Shown: positions 8,183 through 17,395, counted from the first letter of the stretch. The stretch: DNA of 64,000 nucleotides from Mesorhizobium sp. YC-39 (GCF_025753795.1 NZ_JAOWPS010000001.1:682001-746000), one strand, 5' to 3'. Translations and numbers: made by a program. The notes: a model not told the origin generated them from the letters alone.

Positions 8183-9442
8183 CTACATCGGCCGCTTCAG
8201 GCCGAGATGCTCGCGTAGTGTGCAGCCTTCATATTCGACGCGGAACAGCCCGCGCCGCTGCAATTCCGGCACGACCAGAGCGCAGAAGGCATCGAGCTCG
8301 CCGGGGAACCAGGACGGCATGACGTTGAAGCCGTCTGCAGCGCCGCCTTCGAAGCGGGCCTGCAACTCGTCGGCGATCTGGGCAGGCGTTCCGACGATCC
8401 GCCAATGGCCGCGCGCGCCGGCGAAATGGCGGGCAAGCTGGCGGATGGAAAGACCGTCGCGGCGCGACTGCTCGACAACCAGCGCCTGCCGACTCTTCAT
8501 CCCTTCGCTCTCCGGCAGTTCCGGCAGCGGTCCATCGATCGGATAGCGCCAGAGGTCGGAGATGCTTAGATAGCTGGAGAGCAGCGCCACGCCGACCTCG
8601 TCGGGGATCAGCTCCTGCAATTCCTCATATTTCTCGCGGGCTTCCGCTTCCGTTTCGGCCACCATCGGCGCGACGCCCGGCATGATCTTGATGTCGTCCG
8701 GCTCGCGCCCATAGGCCGCCAGCCGCCCCTTGAGATCGTCGTAGAAGGCCTTCGCTTCCTCGAAAGTCTGCGCCGCGGTGAAGACGACGTCGGCTGTTCG
8801 GGCAGCGAGGTCCCGGCCAACGTCCGAGGCGCCAGCCTGAACCATCACCGGCGCGCCCTGCAGCGAACGCGGCAGATCCAGTGCGTCCTTCACCGAAAAG
8901 CTCTGGCCGTCATGGTCGAGGCCATCCGTGCCTTGCCAGAGGCCTGCGACCACGGTGGCGAATTCACGCGCCCGCTCGTAGCGGTCGGCATGCGGGCGCA
9001 GGCCCATCGAGCCGAAATTGGCGGCTTCGATGGGGCTGGCCGAGGTGACCAGGTTCCAGCCGGCCCGTCCGCCACTCAGATGGTCGAGCGACAAAAAGGT
9101 CCGTGCCAGCCCGTAGGGCTCGTTGTAGCTGGTAGACGCCGTGGAGACGAGGCCGATGCGCTCGGTCTGGACGGCGAGCGCGGCAAGCAGGCTGATAGGC
9201 TCGAAGCCGATCGAGCGCGAGGTCTGGCTGGCGATGCCGACATTGGCTTCGCGCAGGCCGGCCGCATCCTCGCAGAAGATCATGTCGAACTTCGCCGCTT
9301 CAGCCGTGCGCGCCAACTGGGTGTAGTGGTCGATGTCGACGCCCGCCGTGACATGCGCTTGTGGGTGGCGCCAGGCGGCGATGTGGTGGCCCGTCGCCCA
9401 CAGAAAGGCGCCGAGCCTCATCTGCCTTTTGCTCGCGCTCAT
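8183..9442 (-). CDS. FMN-dependent monooxygenase, NtaA/SnaA/DszA family
   Basis: Predicted flavin-dependent monooxygenase of the bacterial luciferase superfamily, using FMNH2 from a separate reductase. The 419 residues begin MRLGAFLWATGHH and contain the subfamily signatures CEDAAG, YNEPYGLARTFLSLDHLS, GRAGWNLVTS and VQAGASDVGRDLAA. The true substrate cannot be read from sequence; members oxidise nitrilotriacetate, dibenzothiophene sulfone and pristinamycin precursors. Its ATG overlaps the stop of the second luciferase-like gene by four bases, so the two are one operon. It lies between xdhC and the LysR gene, hence possibly for an N-heterocycle, which is only an inference from position. Confidence 0.85.
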   Translation of the reverse strand: MSASKRQMRLGAFLWATGHHIAAWRHPQAHVTAGVDIDHYTQLARTAEAAKFDMIFCEDAAGLREANVGIASQTSRSIGFEPISLLAALAVQTERIGLVSTASTSYNEPYGLARTFLSLDHLSGGRAGWNLVTSASPIEAANFGSMGLRPHADRYERAREFATVVAGLWQGTDGLDHDGQSFSVKDALDLPRSLQGAPVMVQAGASDVGRDLAARTADVVFTAAQTFEEAKAFYDDLKGRLAAYGREPDDIKIMPGVAPMVAETEAEAREKYEELQELIPDEVGVALLSSYLSISDLWRYPIDGPLPELPESEGMKSRQALVVEQSRRDGLSIRQLARHFAGARGHWRIVGTPAQIADELQARFEGGAADGFNVMPSWFPGELDAFCALVVPELQRRGLFRVEYEGCTLREHLGLKRPM

Positions 9443-10383
9443 GGCCTGTCGCTCCCGCCAAGCCCGAGATGCGCGCGCAGCGTCGTGCCTTCGGGCCGTG
9501 GCAGGTCCCGATGGCGAAGCTCCGGCAGCACGCGGTCGGCAAAATCGTCGAGCGCCGAAAGGTCAGCCGGCAAGACCACGTTGAAGCCATCGCAGCCTTC
9601 GGGGCCGAGCGACGCTTCCAGCCTTTGAGCGGCGACGGTGATCAGCACTTTCAGCGTGTCCGCGCGGCGCCCGGCGACAAGCGCCCGGCGTCTCAGATCG
9701 TCCGCCTTTGCGCCCGCCGACGGTCCTTCATCGAGCAGAATGACGTCGGCGGCACGGGCGGCGAAATCGTGGTCGGCCTCCGCCAGGCCGGACATCACCA
9801 GCACCGGTGTATCCTGCGGTGAGCGCGCCACATTGAGCGGCCCACGCACCGAGAAAAACTCGCCCTTGTGGTCGAGCAGATGCATCTTTTCCGGGTCGTG
9901 GAAGCGACCGCCGGCCTTGTCGAACAGCAGCGCATCCGCATCCCAGCCCTTCCACAAGCCTTGGACGATGCCGATGAATTCTTCCGCGCGCCGGCGGAAC
10001 TCCTCCGGCGAAAACCCTTCCGGCCGGCTGAAATGGGCTGCCTCGCGCGGATCTTGAGCCATGGTCGCGTTCCAGCCGACGCGGCCGTGGCTGATAATGT
10101 CGAGCGAAGCAAAGCGGCGCGCCAGATTGTAGGGCTGGTGCGCGACCGTCGAGGTCGCTGCAACGAGGCCGATCCTGCTTGTCACCGTCGCCAGTGCCGC
10201 CAGCAAGGTCGTTGCTTCGAACGGGCTTCTCGATCCGCCGTTGCCAGGCACGCCGTCGGCAAGGACAACCATATCCAGCCCAACCGCTTCCAACTGCCGG
10301 ACAAAGCTGGCTATGTCGCTGAAAGTCAGCTGGGTGGCCTGCCCGGCTGCAGCGGCAATGTTGAGCGAAACGGCGAGATGCAT
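9439..10383 (-). CDS. Luciferase-like FMN monooxygenase, second of a pair
   Basis: A 314-residue member of the same flavin monooxygenase superfamily, shorter than its partner and clearly diverged from it. Recognisable motifs are MVVLADG, HQPYNLARRFASLDIIS, GRVGWNATMAQ and a C-terminal FNVVLPADL segment resembling FNVMP of the neighbour. First gene of the two-gene minus-strand operon. The pair could act as two oxygenases of one pathway or as one active and one auxiliary enzyme. Substrate unknown; no flavin reductase gene is visible nearby. Confidence 0.82.
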   Translation of the reverse strand: MHLAVSLNIAAAAGQATQLTFSDIASFVRQLEAVGLDMVVLADGVPGNGGSRSPFEATTLLAALATVTSRIGLVAATSTVAHQPYNLARRFASLDIISHGRVGWNATMAQDPREAAHFSRPEGFSPEEFRRRAEEFIGIVQGLWKGWDADALLFDKAGGRFHDPEKMHLLDHKGEFFSVRGPLNVARSPQDTPVLVMSGLAEADHDFAARAADVILLDEGPSAGAKADDLRRRALVAGRRADTLKVLITVAAQRLEASLGPEGCDGFNVVLPADLSALDDFADRVLPELRHRDLPRPEGTTLRAHLGLGGSDRP

Positions 10384-10506
10384 TGTGGTCTTGCTCGTCA
10401 GGGATGGTCGGCCGCCATGGATCGCGCAGCCATCGCCATAGGCGGTGTATGCGAACCTAAGTCCGCCTCCGTGTAAGGCAACCCCGTCGAATGGGCCAGG
10501 AGCCCT

Positions 10507-11427
10507 TCACTTGCCGGCCAGAATATCCTTGATCAGGCGCTGGCAGCGTTCGGCCATGAAGTCGAGCAAAAGCCGCACCTTTGGATCCTGCAGCTTCTTG
10601 TGCGGATAGACCGCGGCGAACTGCACCGGTGTCGGCGGCGTGTTGGCGAGGATCACCTTCAGCCGCCGGTCGCGGATGAATGGCTCGACCTCGAAACGCG
10701 GCTTGTTGATGATGCCGCGGCCCGACAGCGCCCAGCCGGTCAGCACATCGCCATCGTCGGTGTCGTAGGGGCCGTGCACCTCGAACTTCCGCGGCCCGTC
10801 TGCCGTCTGCAGCGTCCACACATATTCGCGCGCACCGGAATAGCGCAGCATCAGGCAGTCGTGCTTTTTGCCGATCAATTCCTGCGGCTCGGCCGGTTCG
10901 CCGCGCGCCTCCAGATATTTCGGCGCCGCCACCAGAACCCGCTCGCATTCCATGATGCCGCGCATCCTGAGGCTGGAATCCTCGATGATGCCCAGCCGGA
11001 AGGCGACATCGATGCCTTCCTTCATGATGTCGACATTGTGATCGGAAAGCCTGAGCCGTACCTCGATATCAGGGTATTTGTCGTGGAAATCGGGAATGCC
11101 TGACGCCACCAGCCTGCGGCCAAGACCCAGGGGCGCCGTGACGCGAATGGTCCCGCGCGGCTGGCCCGACAAGGCGCTGACCGCGGCTTCCGCCTCGGTG
11201 ATCGCTTCCAGCACCTGCTTGGCGCCCGAATAAAAAACCGTGCCATGCTCGGTCGGCATCAATTGCCTGGTCGTGCGGTTGAACAGCCTGACGCCAAGAT
11301 GCTTCTCCAACTCCTTGATGCGGTTGGAGGCGACCGCCGGCGAAATGCGCATGTCGCGACCCGCCGCCGAGAGATTGCCTAGCTCGACGACGCGGACGAA
11401 GACGGCGATGTTGTCGAGATAGGCCAT
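10507..11427 (-). CDS. LysR-family transcriptional regulator of the purine island
   Basis: A 306-residue LysR regulator: N-terminal winged HTH (about residues 4-62, with LGNLSAAGRDMRISPAVASN and LFNRTTRQLMPTEHG) and a C-terminal periplasmic-binding-like effector domain. It starts at 11427 and is divergent from puuD (11565), the classic layout for a LysR gene controlling its neighbour and itself. The effector is plausibly a purine intermediate such as urate or xanthine, but that is inference. A motif shared between the two divergent gaps of the island suggests it may control both halves. Confidence 0.92.
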   Translation of the reverse strand: MAYLDNIAVFVRVVELGNLSAAGRDMRISPAVASNRIKELEKHLGVRLFNRTTRQLMPTEHGTVFYSGAKQVLEAITEAEAAVSALSGQPRGTIRVTAPLGLGRRLVASGIPDFHDKYPDIEVRLRLSDHNVDIMKEGIDVAFRLGIIEDSSLRMRGIMECERVLVAAPKYLEARGEPAEPQELIGKKHDCLMLRYSGAREYVWTLQTADGPRKFEVHGPYDTDDGDVLTGWALSGRGIINKPRFEVEPFIRDRRLKVILANTPPTPVQFAAVYPHKKLQDPKVRLLLDFMAERCQRLIKDILAGK

Positions 11428-11564
11428 GCGGCTTCGTGGCTCTCATGCGGCTGCGTGAGATGACCTTAGTATTTTCCAATTTTTTTTGAAAGTCATCGTA
11501 CACCTCGCCTCTTTCCGTTTGCGCTCCACACCGTAAAGTCACCTGATCGGCAGGGACGACTTCA
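11428..11564. promoter_or_regulatory. LysR-puuD divergent promoter region
   Basis: A 137-base gap with an AT-rich core. At 11478-11493 it contains AATTTTTTTTGAAAGT, sharing TTTTTGAAAGT with the puuE-uraH gap. It must hold the promoters of both the regulator and puuD, and it is the natural place for a LysR operator. No dyad of the T-N11-A type stands out clearly. Confidence 0.45.
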
Positions 11565-12782
11565 ATGATGGATTTCGTGATTTTCTGGGACTGGCTGAGT
11601 TTTGCCGTGCGCTGGTTGCACGTCATCACCGGCATCGCCTGGATCGGCTCGTCCTTCTACTTCGTCGCGCTCGATCTTGGCCTGCGCCAGCGTCCGGGCA
11701 TGCCCGTCGGTGCCTTCGGCGAGGAATGGCAGGTGCATGGTGGCGGCTTCTACCACATCCAGAAATATCTGGTGGCGCCGGCCGAAATGCCCGAACATCT
11801 GACCTGGTTCAAATGGGAATCCTACGCCACCTGGCTGTCGGGCTTCGCCATGCTGTGCGTCGTCTACTACGCCGGCGCCGACCTGTTCCTGATCGACCCG
11901 AATGTGCTGCCAATGTCGGTGCCTACAGGCATCCTGCTGTCGCTGGCCACCATCGGCGTCGGCTGGGTGGTCTACGATCTGCTCTGCCGATCTCCATTGG
12001 GAAAAAGCGACACCGGCCTGATGCTGGTACTCTATGGCGTACTGGTGTTCATCGCCTGGGGGCTCACCCATCTGTTCACCGGCCGCGCCGCCTTCCTGCA
12101 TCTCGGCGCCATCACCGCCACGATCATGTCGGCCAATGTCTTCATGGTCATCATTCCAAACCAGAAGATCGTCGTCGCCGACCTGATCGCTGGCAGGAAA
12201 CCTGATCCGAAATACGGCAAGATCGCCAAACAGCGCTCGCTCCACAACAATTACCTGACGCTGCCTGTCCTGTTCCTGATGCTTTCGAACCATTACCCGT
12301 TGGCATTCGCCACCGAATTCAACTGGGTCATCGCCTCGCTGGTGTTCATCATCGGCGTTTTGATCCGGCACTATTTCAACACCGTCCATGCGCGCAAGGG
12401 CAACCCGACCTGGACCTGGCTCGCCGCTGCCATCCTGTTCGTCATCATCATCTGGCTGTCGACGGCGCCCAAGGTGCTGACCGGCGAGGCCAAGGCGTCC
12501 TCGGCAGCAGAGGTCTATATCGCTTCGGCGGATTTCCCAGCCGTGCGCGATATTGTGCTTGGCCGCTGCTCGATGTGCCATGCGCAGGAGCCGGTCTACG
12601 AGGGCGTCTACCAGGCGCCGAAAGGTGTCGTGTTGGACACCGACGCAGCCATCGCCAAGCATGCCCGCGAAATCTATTTGCAAGCCGGTCGCAGCCACGC
12701 CATGCCGCCGGCTAATGTCACCGAGATCAGCGATAAAGAGCGGGCGCTGCTGGTGAGCTGGTTCGAGGGCGCAGGGAAATAG
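11565..12782 (+). CDS. puuD: Membrane urate oxidase PuuD with cytochrome c domain
   Basis: Oxidises urate to 5-hydroxyisourate at the inner membrane, passing electrons to a fused cytochrome c rather than to oxygen directly, as known for the PuuD (urate hydroxylase) family. The 405-residue protein begins with several membrane segments typical of the family (RWLHVITGIAWIGSSFYF, FYHIQKY) up to about residue 305 and ends with a cytochrome c domain carrying CSMCH (C335, C338, H339) and a distal M in SHAMPP. It overlaps guaD closely (one base between stop and next ATG). This gene supplies the urate oxidase step, since no soluble uricase or HpxO is visible. Confidence 0.94.
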   Translation: MMDFVIFWDWLSFAVRWLHVITGIAWIGSSFYFVALDLGLRQRPGMPVGAFGEEWQVHGGGFYHIQKYLVAPAEMPEHLTWFKWESYATWLSGFAMLCVVYYAGADLFLIDPNVLPMSVPTGILLSLATIGVGWVVYDLLCRSPLGKSDTGLMLVLYGVLVFIAWGLTHLFTGRAAFLHLGAITATIMSANVFMVIIPNQKIVVADLIAGRKPDPKYGKIAKQRSLHNNYLTLPVLFLMLSNHYPLAFATEFNWVIASLVFIIGVLIRHYFNTVHARKGNPTWTWLAAAILFVIIIWLSTAPKVLTGEAKASSAAEVYIASADFPAVRDIVLGRCSMCHAQEPVYEGVYQAPKGVVLDTDAAIAKHAREIYLQAGRSHAMPPANVTEISDKERALLVSWFEGAGK

Positions 12783-12783
12783 C

Positions 12784-14097
12784 ATGACATCCATACTGCT
12801 GCGCGGCCGCACGCTGTCCTTCTTGCGCTGGCCCGAGACCATCGACGATCATACCGCCTGGCGCTACGAGGAGGATGGCGGTCTGCTGATCCGCGACGGC
12901 CGGATCGTCGCTGCCGGCGCCTATGCCGAGGTCGAAAAACAGGCCAGCCAAGGGGTCAAAAGAATCGACCACCGGCCGCATCTGCTGCTGCCGGGCTTTA
13001 TCGATGCGCATGTGCATTTTGCGCAGATGCAGGTCATTGCCTCCCATGGCGCCGAACTGCTTGACTGGCTGAACACCTACACGTTTCCCGAGGAAACAAA
13101 ATTCCAGAACGCCCAGCACGGCCGTCGCATCGCCAGGTTGTTCCTCGACGAGATGGTGCGCCATGGCACGACGACGGTCGCCGCCTATTGCTCGGTGCAC
13201 AAGGCCTCGGCCGAGGCGTTCTTTGCCGAGTCGCATCACCGCAACATGCTCAACATCGCCGGCAAGGTGATGATGGACCGCAATGCGCCTGAAGGCGTGC
13301 TCGACACGCCGCAATCGGGCTATGACGACACCAAGGCGCTGATCGCCGAGTGGCATGGCAAGGGGCGCCAGCTTTATGCCATCACGCCGCGCTTCGCCAT
13401 CACCTCGTCGCCCGAACAACTGGAGATGGCGGGCGCGCTCTGCCGCGAGCATCCCGACCTGCACATGCAGACGCATCTGTCGGAAAACCACGCCGAGATT
13501 GCCTTTACGCAGGATCTCTACCCCTGGTCGCGCGACTACACCGACATCTACGAACATTATGGGCTGCTGGGTACAAGGAGTCTGCTCGGCCACTGCATCC
13601 ATCTGTCGGAACGGGAGGCCGATGCGATTTCGGACTCGGGCTCGATTGCCGTCTTCTGCCCGACATCGAACCTGTTCCTTGGCTCTGGCCTGTTCGACTA
13701 TCAGCGCCACCGCAGGCGTGACAAGGCACTTCGTATCGCCGCCGCCACCGATGTCGGCGGCGGCACCAACTATTCGATGCTGCGCACCATGGACGAGGGC
13801 TACAAGGTCATCGCGCTGAACGGCGAGAAGCTCAATCCGTTCCAGTCCTTCTGGCAGCTCACCCGCGGCAATGCCGAGGCGCTGTCGGTCGTGGAAATGG
13901 TCGGCACGCTGGACCTGAACACCGACGCCGACATCGTCGTGCTCGACGCGCGGGCCACGCCAGCGATGCGGCTTAGGATGGAAACCATTGAGACTCTGGC
14001 GGAGGAACTGTTTCTCCTGCAGACGATGGGTGACGACCGCGCCGTGCGCGAGGTCTATGTCGCAGGCCGGGCGGCGAAGAGCGACATGGCGGCTTAG
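12784..14097 (+). CDS. guaD: Guanine deaminase GuaD
   Basis: Deaminates guanine to xanthine, the entry to the xanthine dehydrogenase step. It is a 437-residue amidohydrolase with metal ligands H76 and H78 (FIDAHVHF), the third histidine in QTHLSENH (about 231), a fourth in LLGHCIHLSE, and the aspartate in ATDVGGGT. The sequence PEETKFQN and FCPTSNLFLGSG are typical of guanine deaminases rather than adenine or cytosine deaminases. Start ATG 12784 lies directly after the puuD stop, so puuD and guaD are co-transcribed. Confidence 0.95.
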   Translation: MTSILLRGRTLSFLRWPETIDDHTAWRYEEDGGLLIRDGRIVAAGAYAEVEKQASQGVKRIDHRPHLLLPGFIDAHVHFAQMQVIASHGAELLDWLNTYTFPEETKFQNAQHGRRIARLFLDEMVRHGTTTVAAYCSVHKASAEAFFAESHHRNMLNIAGKVMMDRNAPEGVLDTPQSGYDDTKALIAEWHGKGRQLYAITPRFAITSSPEQLEMAGALCREHPDLHMQTHLSENHAEIAFTQDLYPWSRDYTDIYEHYGLLGTRSLLGHCIHLSEREADAISDSGSIAVFCPTSNLFLGSGLFDYQRHRRRDKALRIAAATDVGGGTNYSMLRTMDEGYKVIALNGEKLNPFQSFWQLTRGNAEALSVVEMVGTLDLNTDADIVVLDARATPAMRLRMETIETLAEELFLLQTMGDDRAVREVYVAGRAAKSDMAA

Positions 14098-14172
14098 CAC
14101 TCTCCCTACTGATCGCTTGACCTGGCGGCAGCCATCGGTCAAAGCGTGCGGCGAAATTGACAGGGAAACGAC

Positions 14173-14676
14173 ATGGCCGTTGCGGACGACATCGCTCTGA
14201 TCAAGAAACAGGAAGCCACGCTCGTCTTCCCCGCCTTCGACGAGGCCGTCGCCTTCAAGCTCGGCTCGGCGATCCGCGATCGGGCGCTCAGGGAAGACCT
14301 GCCTATCATCGTCGATATCAGAACCTTCGACCGGCCGCTGTTCTATGCCGCGATGCCTGGCTCGAATGCCTCCAATCCGGACTGGGCGCGGCGCAAGATC
14401 AATGTGGTGCGGCGCTATCTGAGGAGCACCTATCGCATGGTTCTGGAGCAGCAGCGCCCCGAGCGCAGCTTCAAGGTCGGCGAAGGGCTGGATATTGCAG
14501 ACTATGTGCTGGCCGGCGGCGGCTTTCCCATAACGGTCAAGGGCGCCGGCGTCGTCGGTGTGATCGCCGTCTCCGGCCTGCCCGAACGCGAGGACCATGG
14601 CGTCGTTATCGATGCGCTATGCGAGCATCTCGGCCTTGACGGGCGTGATCTGACATTGCCGCCGGAAGCAAAATGA
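14173..14676 (+). CDS. Heme-degrading-domain (HbpS-like, UPF0303) protein
   Basis: A 167-residue cytosolic protein of the UPF0303/HbpS-like family, whose bacterial members are annotated as heme-degrading domain proteins; their biochemical role is poorly defined. The sequence has the family-typical PIIVDIRTFDRPLFYAAMPGS and a GGFPITVKGAGVVGVIAVSG segment. It lies 75 bases after guaD and its stop overlaps the glycerate kinase start (ATGA), so it is probably translated with both. A role in purine use is only implied by that placement. Confidence 0.8.
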   Translation: MAVADDIALIKKQEATLVFPAFDEAVAFKLGSAIRDRALREDLPIIVDIRTFDRPLFYAAMPGSNASNPDWARRKINVVRRYLRSTYRMVLEQQRPERSFKVGEGLDIADYVLAGGGFPITVKGAGVVGVIAVSGLPEREDHGVVIDALCEHLGLDGRDLTLPPEAK

Positions 14677-15938
14677 CAGAGATCGACCCCAAAACCTTCC
14701 TCACCTCGATCTTCAATGCCGCTGTCGCCGCCGCCGATCCCGAACGAACCATCAGGGATCATTTGCCGGCAAAGCCAAAGGGGCGCACAATCGTCGTTGG
14801 CGCGGGAAAAGGCTCGGCGCAGATGGCGGCGGCTTTCGAGAAAGCTTGGGACGGGCCGATCGATGGACTGGTCGTCACCCGCTACGGCTATGGCGCGAAA
14901 TGCGAGCGCATCGAGATCATCGAGGCAGCGCATCCGGTGCCGGACGCTGCAGGCCTGGAAGCCTCGCGTCGCCTGCTGGCGAAGGTCCAGGGGTTGACTG
15001 AGGACGACCTGGTCGTGGCGCTGATTTCGGGTGGCGGCTCGGCGCTGCTGCCGTCCCCGGCCGGCAGCCTGACGCTGGCCGACGAGATCGCCGTCAACGA
15101 GGCGCTGCTCGCCTCGGGCGCGCCGATCGCGTTGATGAACACCATCCGCAAGCATGTTTCCACCATCAAGGGCGGGCGGCTGGCCGCCGCTGCCTATCCG
15201 GCAAAAGTGGTGTCGCTGGTGGTATCCGATATCCCTGGCGACAATCCGGCGATGGTCGCATCCGGTCCGACCGTTCCCGATGCCGGCAGCCGCGAGGATG
15301 CGCTGGCATCGATCGCCGCCTATGGCATGAAATTGCCGGCTTCCGTCATGGCGCATATCAATTCTCCGGCTGCCGATGCGCCGCGCGCCGACGATCCGCG
15401 CTTTTCGCGCAATGAAGTGCATCTGATCGCCTCGGCAGGTGTATCACTGGAAGCGGCGGCTGCGGAAGCCAGGCGCCAGGGCGTCGAGGCGGTCATCCTG
15501 TCAGATTCCATCGAGGGCGAAGCGCGCGAGGTCGGCGGCGTCCATGCCGCCATCGCGCGAGAGGTGGCAACGCGCAACCGGCCATTTCCGAAGCCGGTGC
15601 TCATCCTGTCCGGCGGTGAGACCACGGTGACTTTGCGGGCCAAAGGCAAGGGCGGCCGCAACTCGGAGTTCCTGCTCGCCTTCGCCATCGGCATCAACGG
15701 CACACAAGGCATCCACTCACTGGCCGCCGACACCGATGGCATCGACGGTTCGGAGGACAATGCCGGCGCCTTTGCCGACGGTTCGACGGTGTCGCGGATG
15801 AGAGCAGCAGGTATCGATGCCAAGGCCATGCTTGCCGGCAACAATGCCTGGATGGCGTTCAATGCGACAGGCGATCTCTTTGTGCCCGGCCCGACCGGCA
15901 CGAATGTCAACGATCTCCGGGCGATACTCGTTCGCTGA
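14673..15938 (+). CDS. Glycerate 2-kinase, type 2 (MOFRL family)
   Basis: Phosphorylates D-glycerate to 2-phosphoglycerate. The 421 residues include the N-terminal GAGKGSAQMAAAFE motif, LISGGGSALLPSPA, RKHVSTIKGGRLA, SDIPGDNPAMVASGPT and the C-terminal MOFRL-type GRNSEFLLAFA region ending in FVPGPTGTNVNDL. It forms a four-base overlap with the HbpS-like gene. In the purine island it would capture glyoxylate produced by AllA after conversion to glycerate by glyoxylate carboligase and tartronate semialdehyde reductase, which are not in the window. Also known as GckA or TtuD-like. Confidence 0.93.
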   Translation: MTEIDPKTFLTSIFNAAVAAADPERTIRDHLPAKPKGRTIVVGAGKGSAQMAAAFEKAWDGPIDGLVVTRYGYGAKCERIEIIEAAHPVPDAAGLEASRRLLAKVQGLTEDDLVVALISGGGSALLPSPAGSLTLADEIAVNEALLASGAPIALMNTIRKHVSTIKGGRLAAAAYPAKVVSLVVSDIPGDNPAMVASGPTVPDAGSREDALASIAAYGMKLPASVMAHINSPAADAPRADDPRFSRNEVHLIASAGVSLEAAAAEARRQGVEAVILSDSIEGEAREVGGVHAAIAREVATRNRPFPKPVLILSGGETTVTLRAKGKGGRNSEFLLAFAIGINGTQGIHSLAADTDGIDGSEDNAGAFADGSTVSRMRAAGIDAKAMLAGNNAWMAFNATGDLFVPGPTGTNVNDLRAILVR

Positions 15939-15955
15939 AGTCGCGAGGCTTCCCC

Positions 15956-17395
15956 TCACACTTCGTGCAGATAGAGGTGGTAATCCAGTTCGCTGACCGT
16001 GCGCGCGACGCGCAGATATTCGGATTGCTTGATCGCCACGAATGTCCGGTGCAGATCTTCACCGAGCGCGCCTTTCAGGAAAGTCGACGCTCTCGCCGCC
16101 TCGATCGCGGCACGCCAGTCCACCGGCATCGTTGTGCGCGTGATTGCCGATTCGTAGCCATTGCCGGTGGTTTCGGGGCCGGGATCGAGCCCTTCGTCGA
16201 GGCCCTTGACGATTCCGGCCAGCACAGTCGCCGCTACCAGATAGGGATTGGCGTCGACGCCCGATGGCCTGTGCTCGATGCGGCGGTTTTTGGCATCGCC
16301 CGCCGGTACGCGCAGCGCCACCGAACGGTTGTTGACGCCCCAGGTCGGTGCCACCGGGGCGTAGGATTGCGAAACGAAGCGTCGCCATGAATTGGCGTGT
16401 GGCGCGAACACCAGCATCGATTCCGCCATGGTCTGGATGAGACCGCCGAGCCCCTGCAGCAACGGCAGCGACCAGCTCTCGCCACCGGCTTCGGCAAAGA
16501 CGTTCCGGCCCACCTTGTCCTGCAGCGAGACGTGGAAATGCATGCCGGAGCCGGCATATTTCTCGATCGGCTTGGCCATGAAGCAGGCGGTGACGCCGTG
16601 ACGGCGCGCTTGTGCCCGCACCAGCCGCTTCAGCATGACGAGGTCGTCGGCCGCCCGCATCACATCCTTGCGGTAGTTGAGCGTCAATTCGTACTGGCCC
16701 GGCGCATATTCGGAAATGACAGTCTCGGCCGGAATGCCTTGCGCCCTGGCCGCGGCGTAGATGTCGGAGAACAGCGGCTCCATGCCGTGCAGATGATCGA
16801 CGGAATAGACCTCGGTCTTGGCCGAGCGGCGGCCGTCGAGCACGGCGTTCGCCGGCTGCACTTTGCCGTCGCCATCCCGGTCGTTGGCGAGCAGGAAGAA
16901 TTCGAGCTCGAAGGCGCCGGCCGGATAGAGCCCCTTGGCCGCCAGTATGTCCACCTGCCTGGCCAGCGCCAGCCGTGGATCCGACGACATCGGCTGGCCA
17001 TCGAGATGGTACATCGCCATCAGCACCTGGCCGCGCGGCGGCTGCGTACCGAACAGCGGCACCAGCGTGCCGGGGATCGGCCATGCCCTGAGATCGCCGT
17101 CGCCGGTCGTCCAGATCAGCCCCGTCTCGTGCACGTCCTCGCCGGTGATATCGAGGCCGAGGATCGAGATCGGCATGTGCCGGCCGCCCTCGAAGATGCT
17201 CATCAGCTCGTGTCGGCGCACGATCTTGCCGCGCCCGACACCGTTGGCGTCGGTCAGCACGATATCGAAGGCTTCGATCTCGGGATGGGCGTCGAGAAAG
17301 GTTCGCGCCTCGGCGGGCGTGGAACCCGAAGGCGACGTCACTATGGAACTCAAATCTGGCTTGCGTGCTTCTCTCATGCTGCAAGCTTGTCTCAC
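15956..17395 (-). CDS. Glutamine-synthetase-family ligase (gamma-glutamylamine type)
   Basis: ATP-dependent ligase of the glutamine synthetase superfamily, 479 residues from GTG 17395 or 473 from ATG 17377. The beta-grasp N-terminus (FDIVLTDANGVGRGKIV) and catalytic domain (AFELEFFLL, GSGMHFHVSL, NNRSVALRVPAG, IEHRPSGVDANPYL) are intact. Presence of a NGVGRGKIVRR segment and lack of a typical adenylylation loop point to the PuuA/GlnT group, which attaches glutamate to amines or amino compounds, not to housekeeping GlnA. It overlaps the class III aminotransferase by a GTGA junction, suggesting a glutamylation-transamination route. Substrate not determinable. Confidence 0.87.
   Translation of the reverse strand: MRQACSMREARKPDLSSIVTSPSGSTPAEARTFLDAHPEIEAFDIVLTDANGVGRGKIVRRHELMSIFEGGRHMPISILGLDITGEDVHETGLIWTTGDGDLRAWPIPGTLVPLFGTQPPRGQVLMAMYHLDGQPMSSDPRLALARQVDILAAKGLYPAGAFELEFFLLANDRDGDGKVQPANAVLDGRRSAKTEVYSVDHLHGMEPLFSDIYAAARAQGIPAETVISEYAPGQYELTLNYRKDVMRAADDLVMLKRLVRAQARRHGVTACFMAKPIEKYAGSGMHFHVSLQDKVGRNVFAEAGGESWSLPLLQGLGGLIQTMAESMLVFAPHANSWRRFVSQSYAPVAPTWGVNNRSVALRVPAGDAKNRRIEHRPSGVDANPYLVAATVLAGIVKGLDEGLDPGPETTGNGYESAITRTTMPVDWRAAIEAARASTFLKGALGEDLHRTFVAIKQSEYLRVARTVSELDYHLYLHEV

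Noticed and set aside
12727..14598. A 623-codon minus-strand frame opposite guaD and its neighbour
   Set aside because: The plus strand encodes guanine deaminase with all metal ligands; the opposite frame has no homology and spans two real genes.
14173..14676. Calling the UPF0303 gene a purine enzyme
   Set aside because: Only its position suggests it; the family is described as heme-degrading-domain/HbpS-like.
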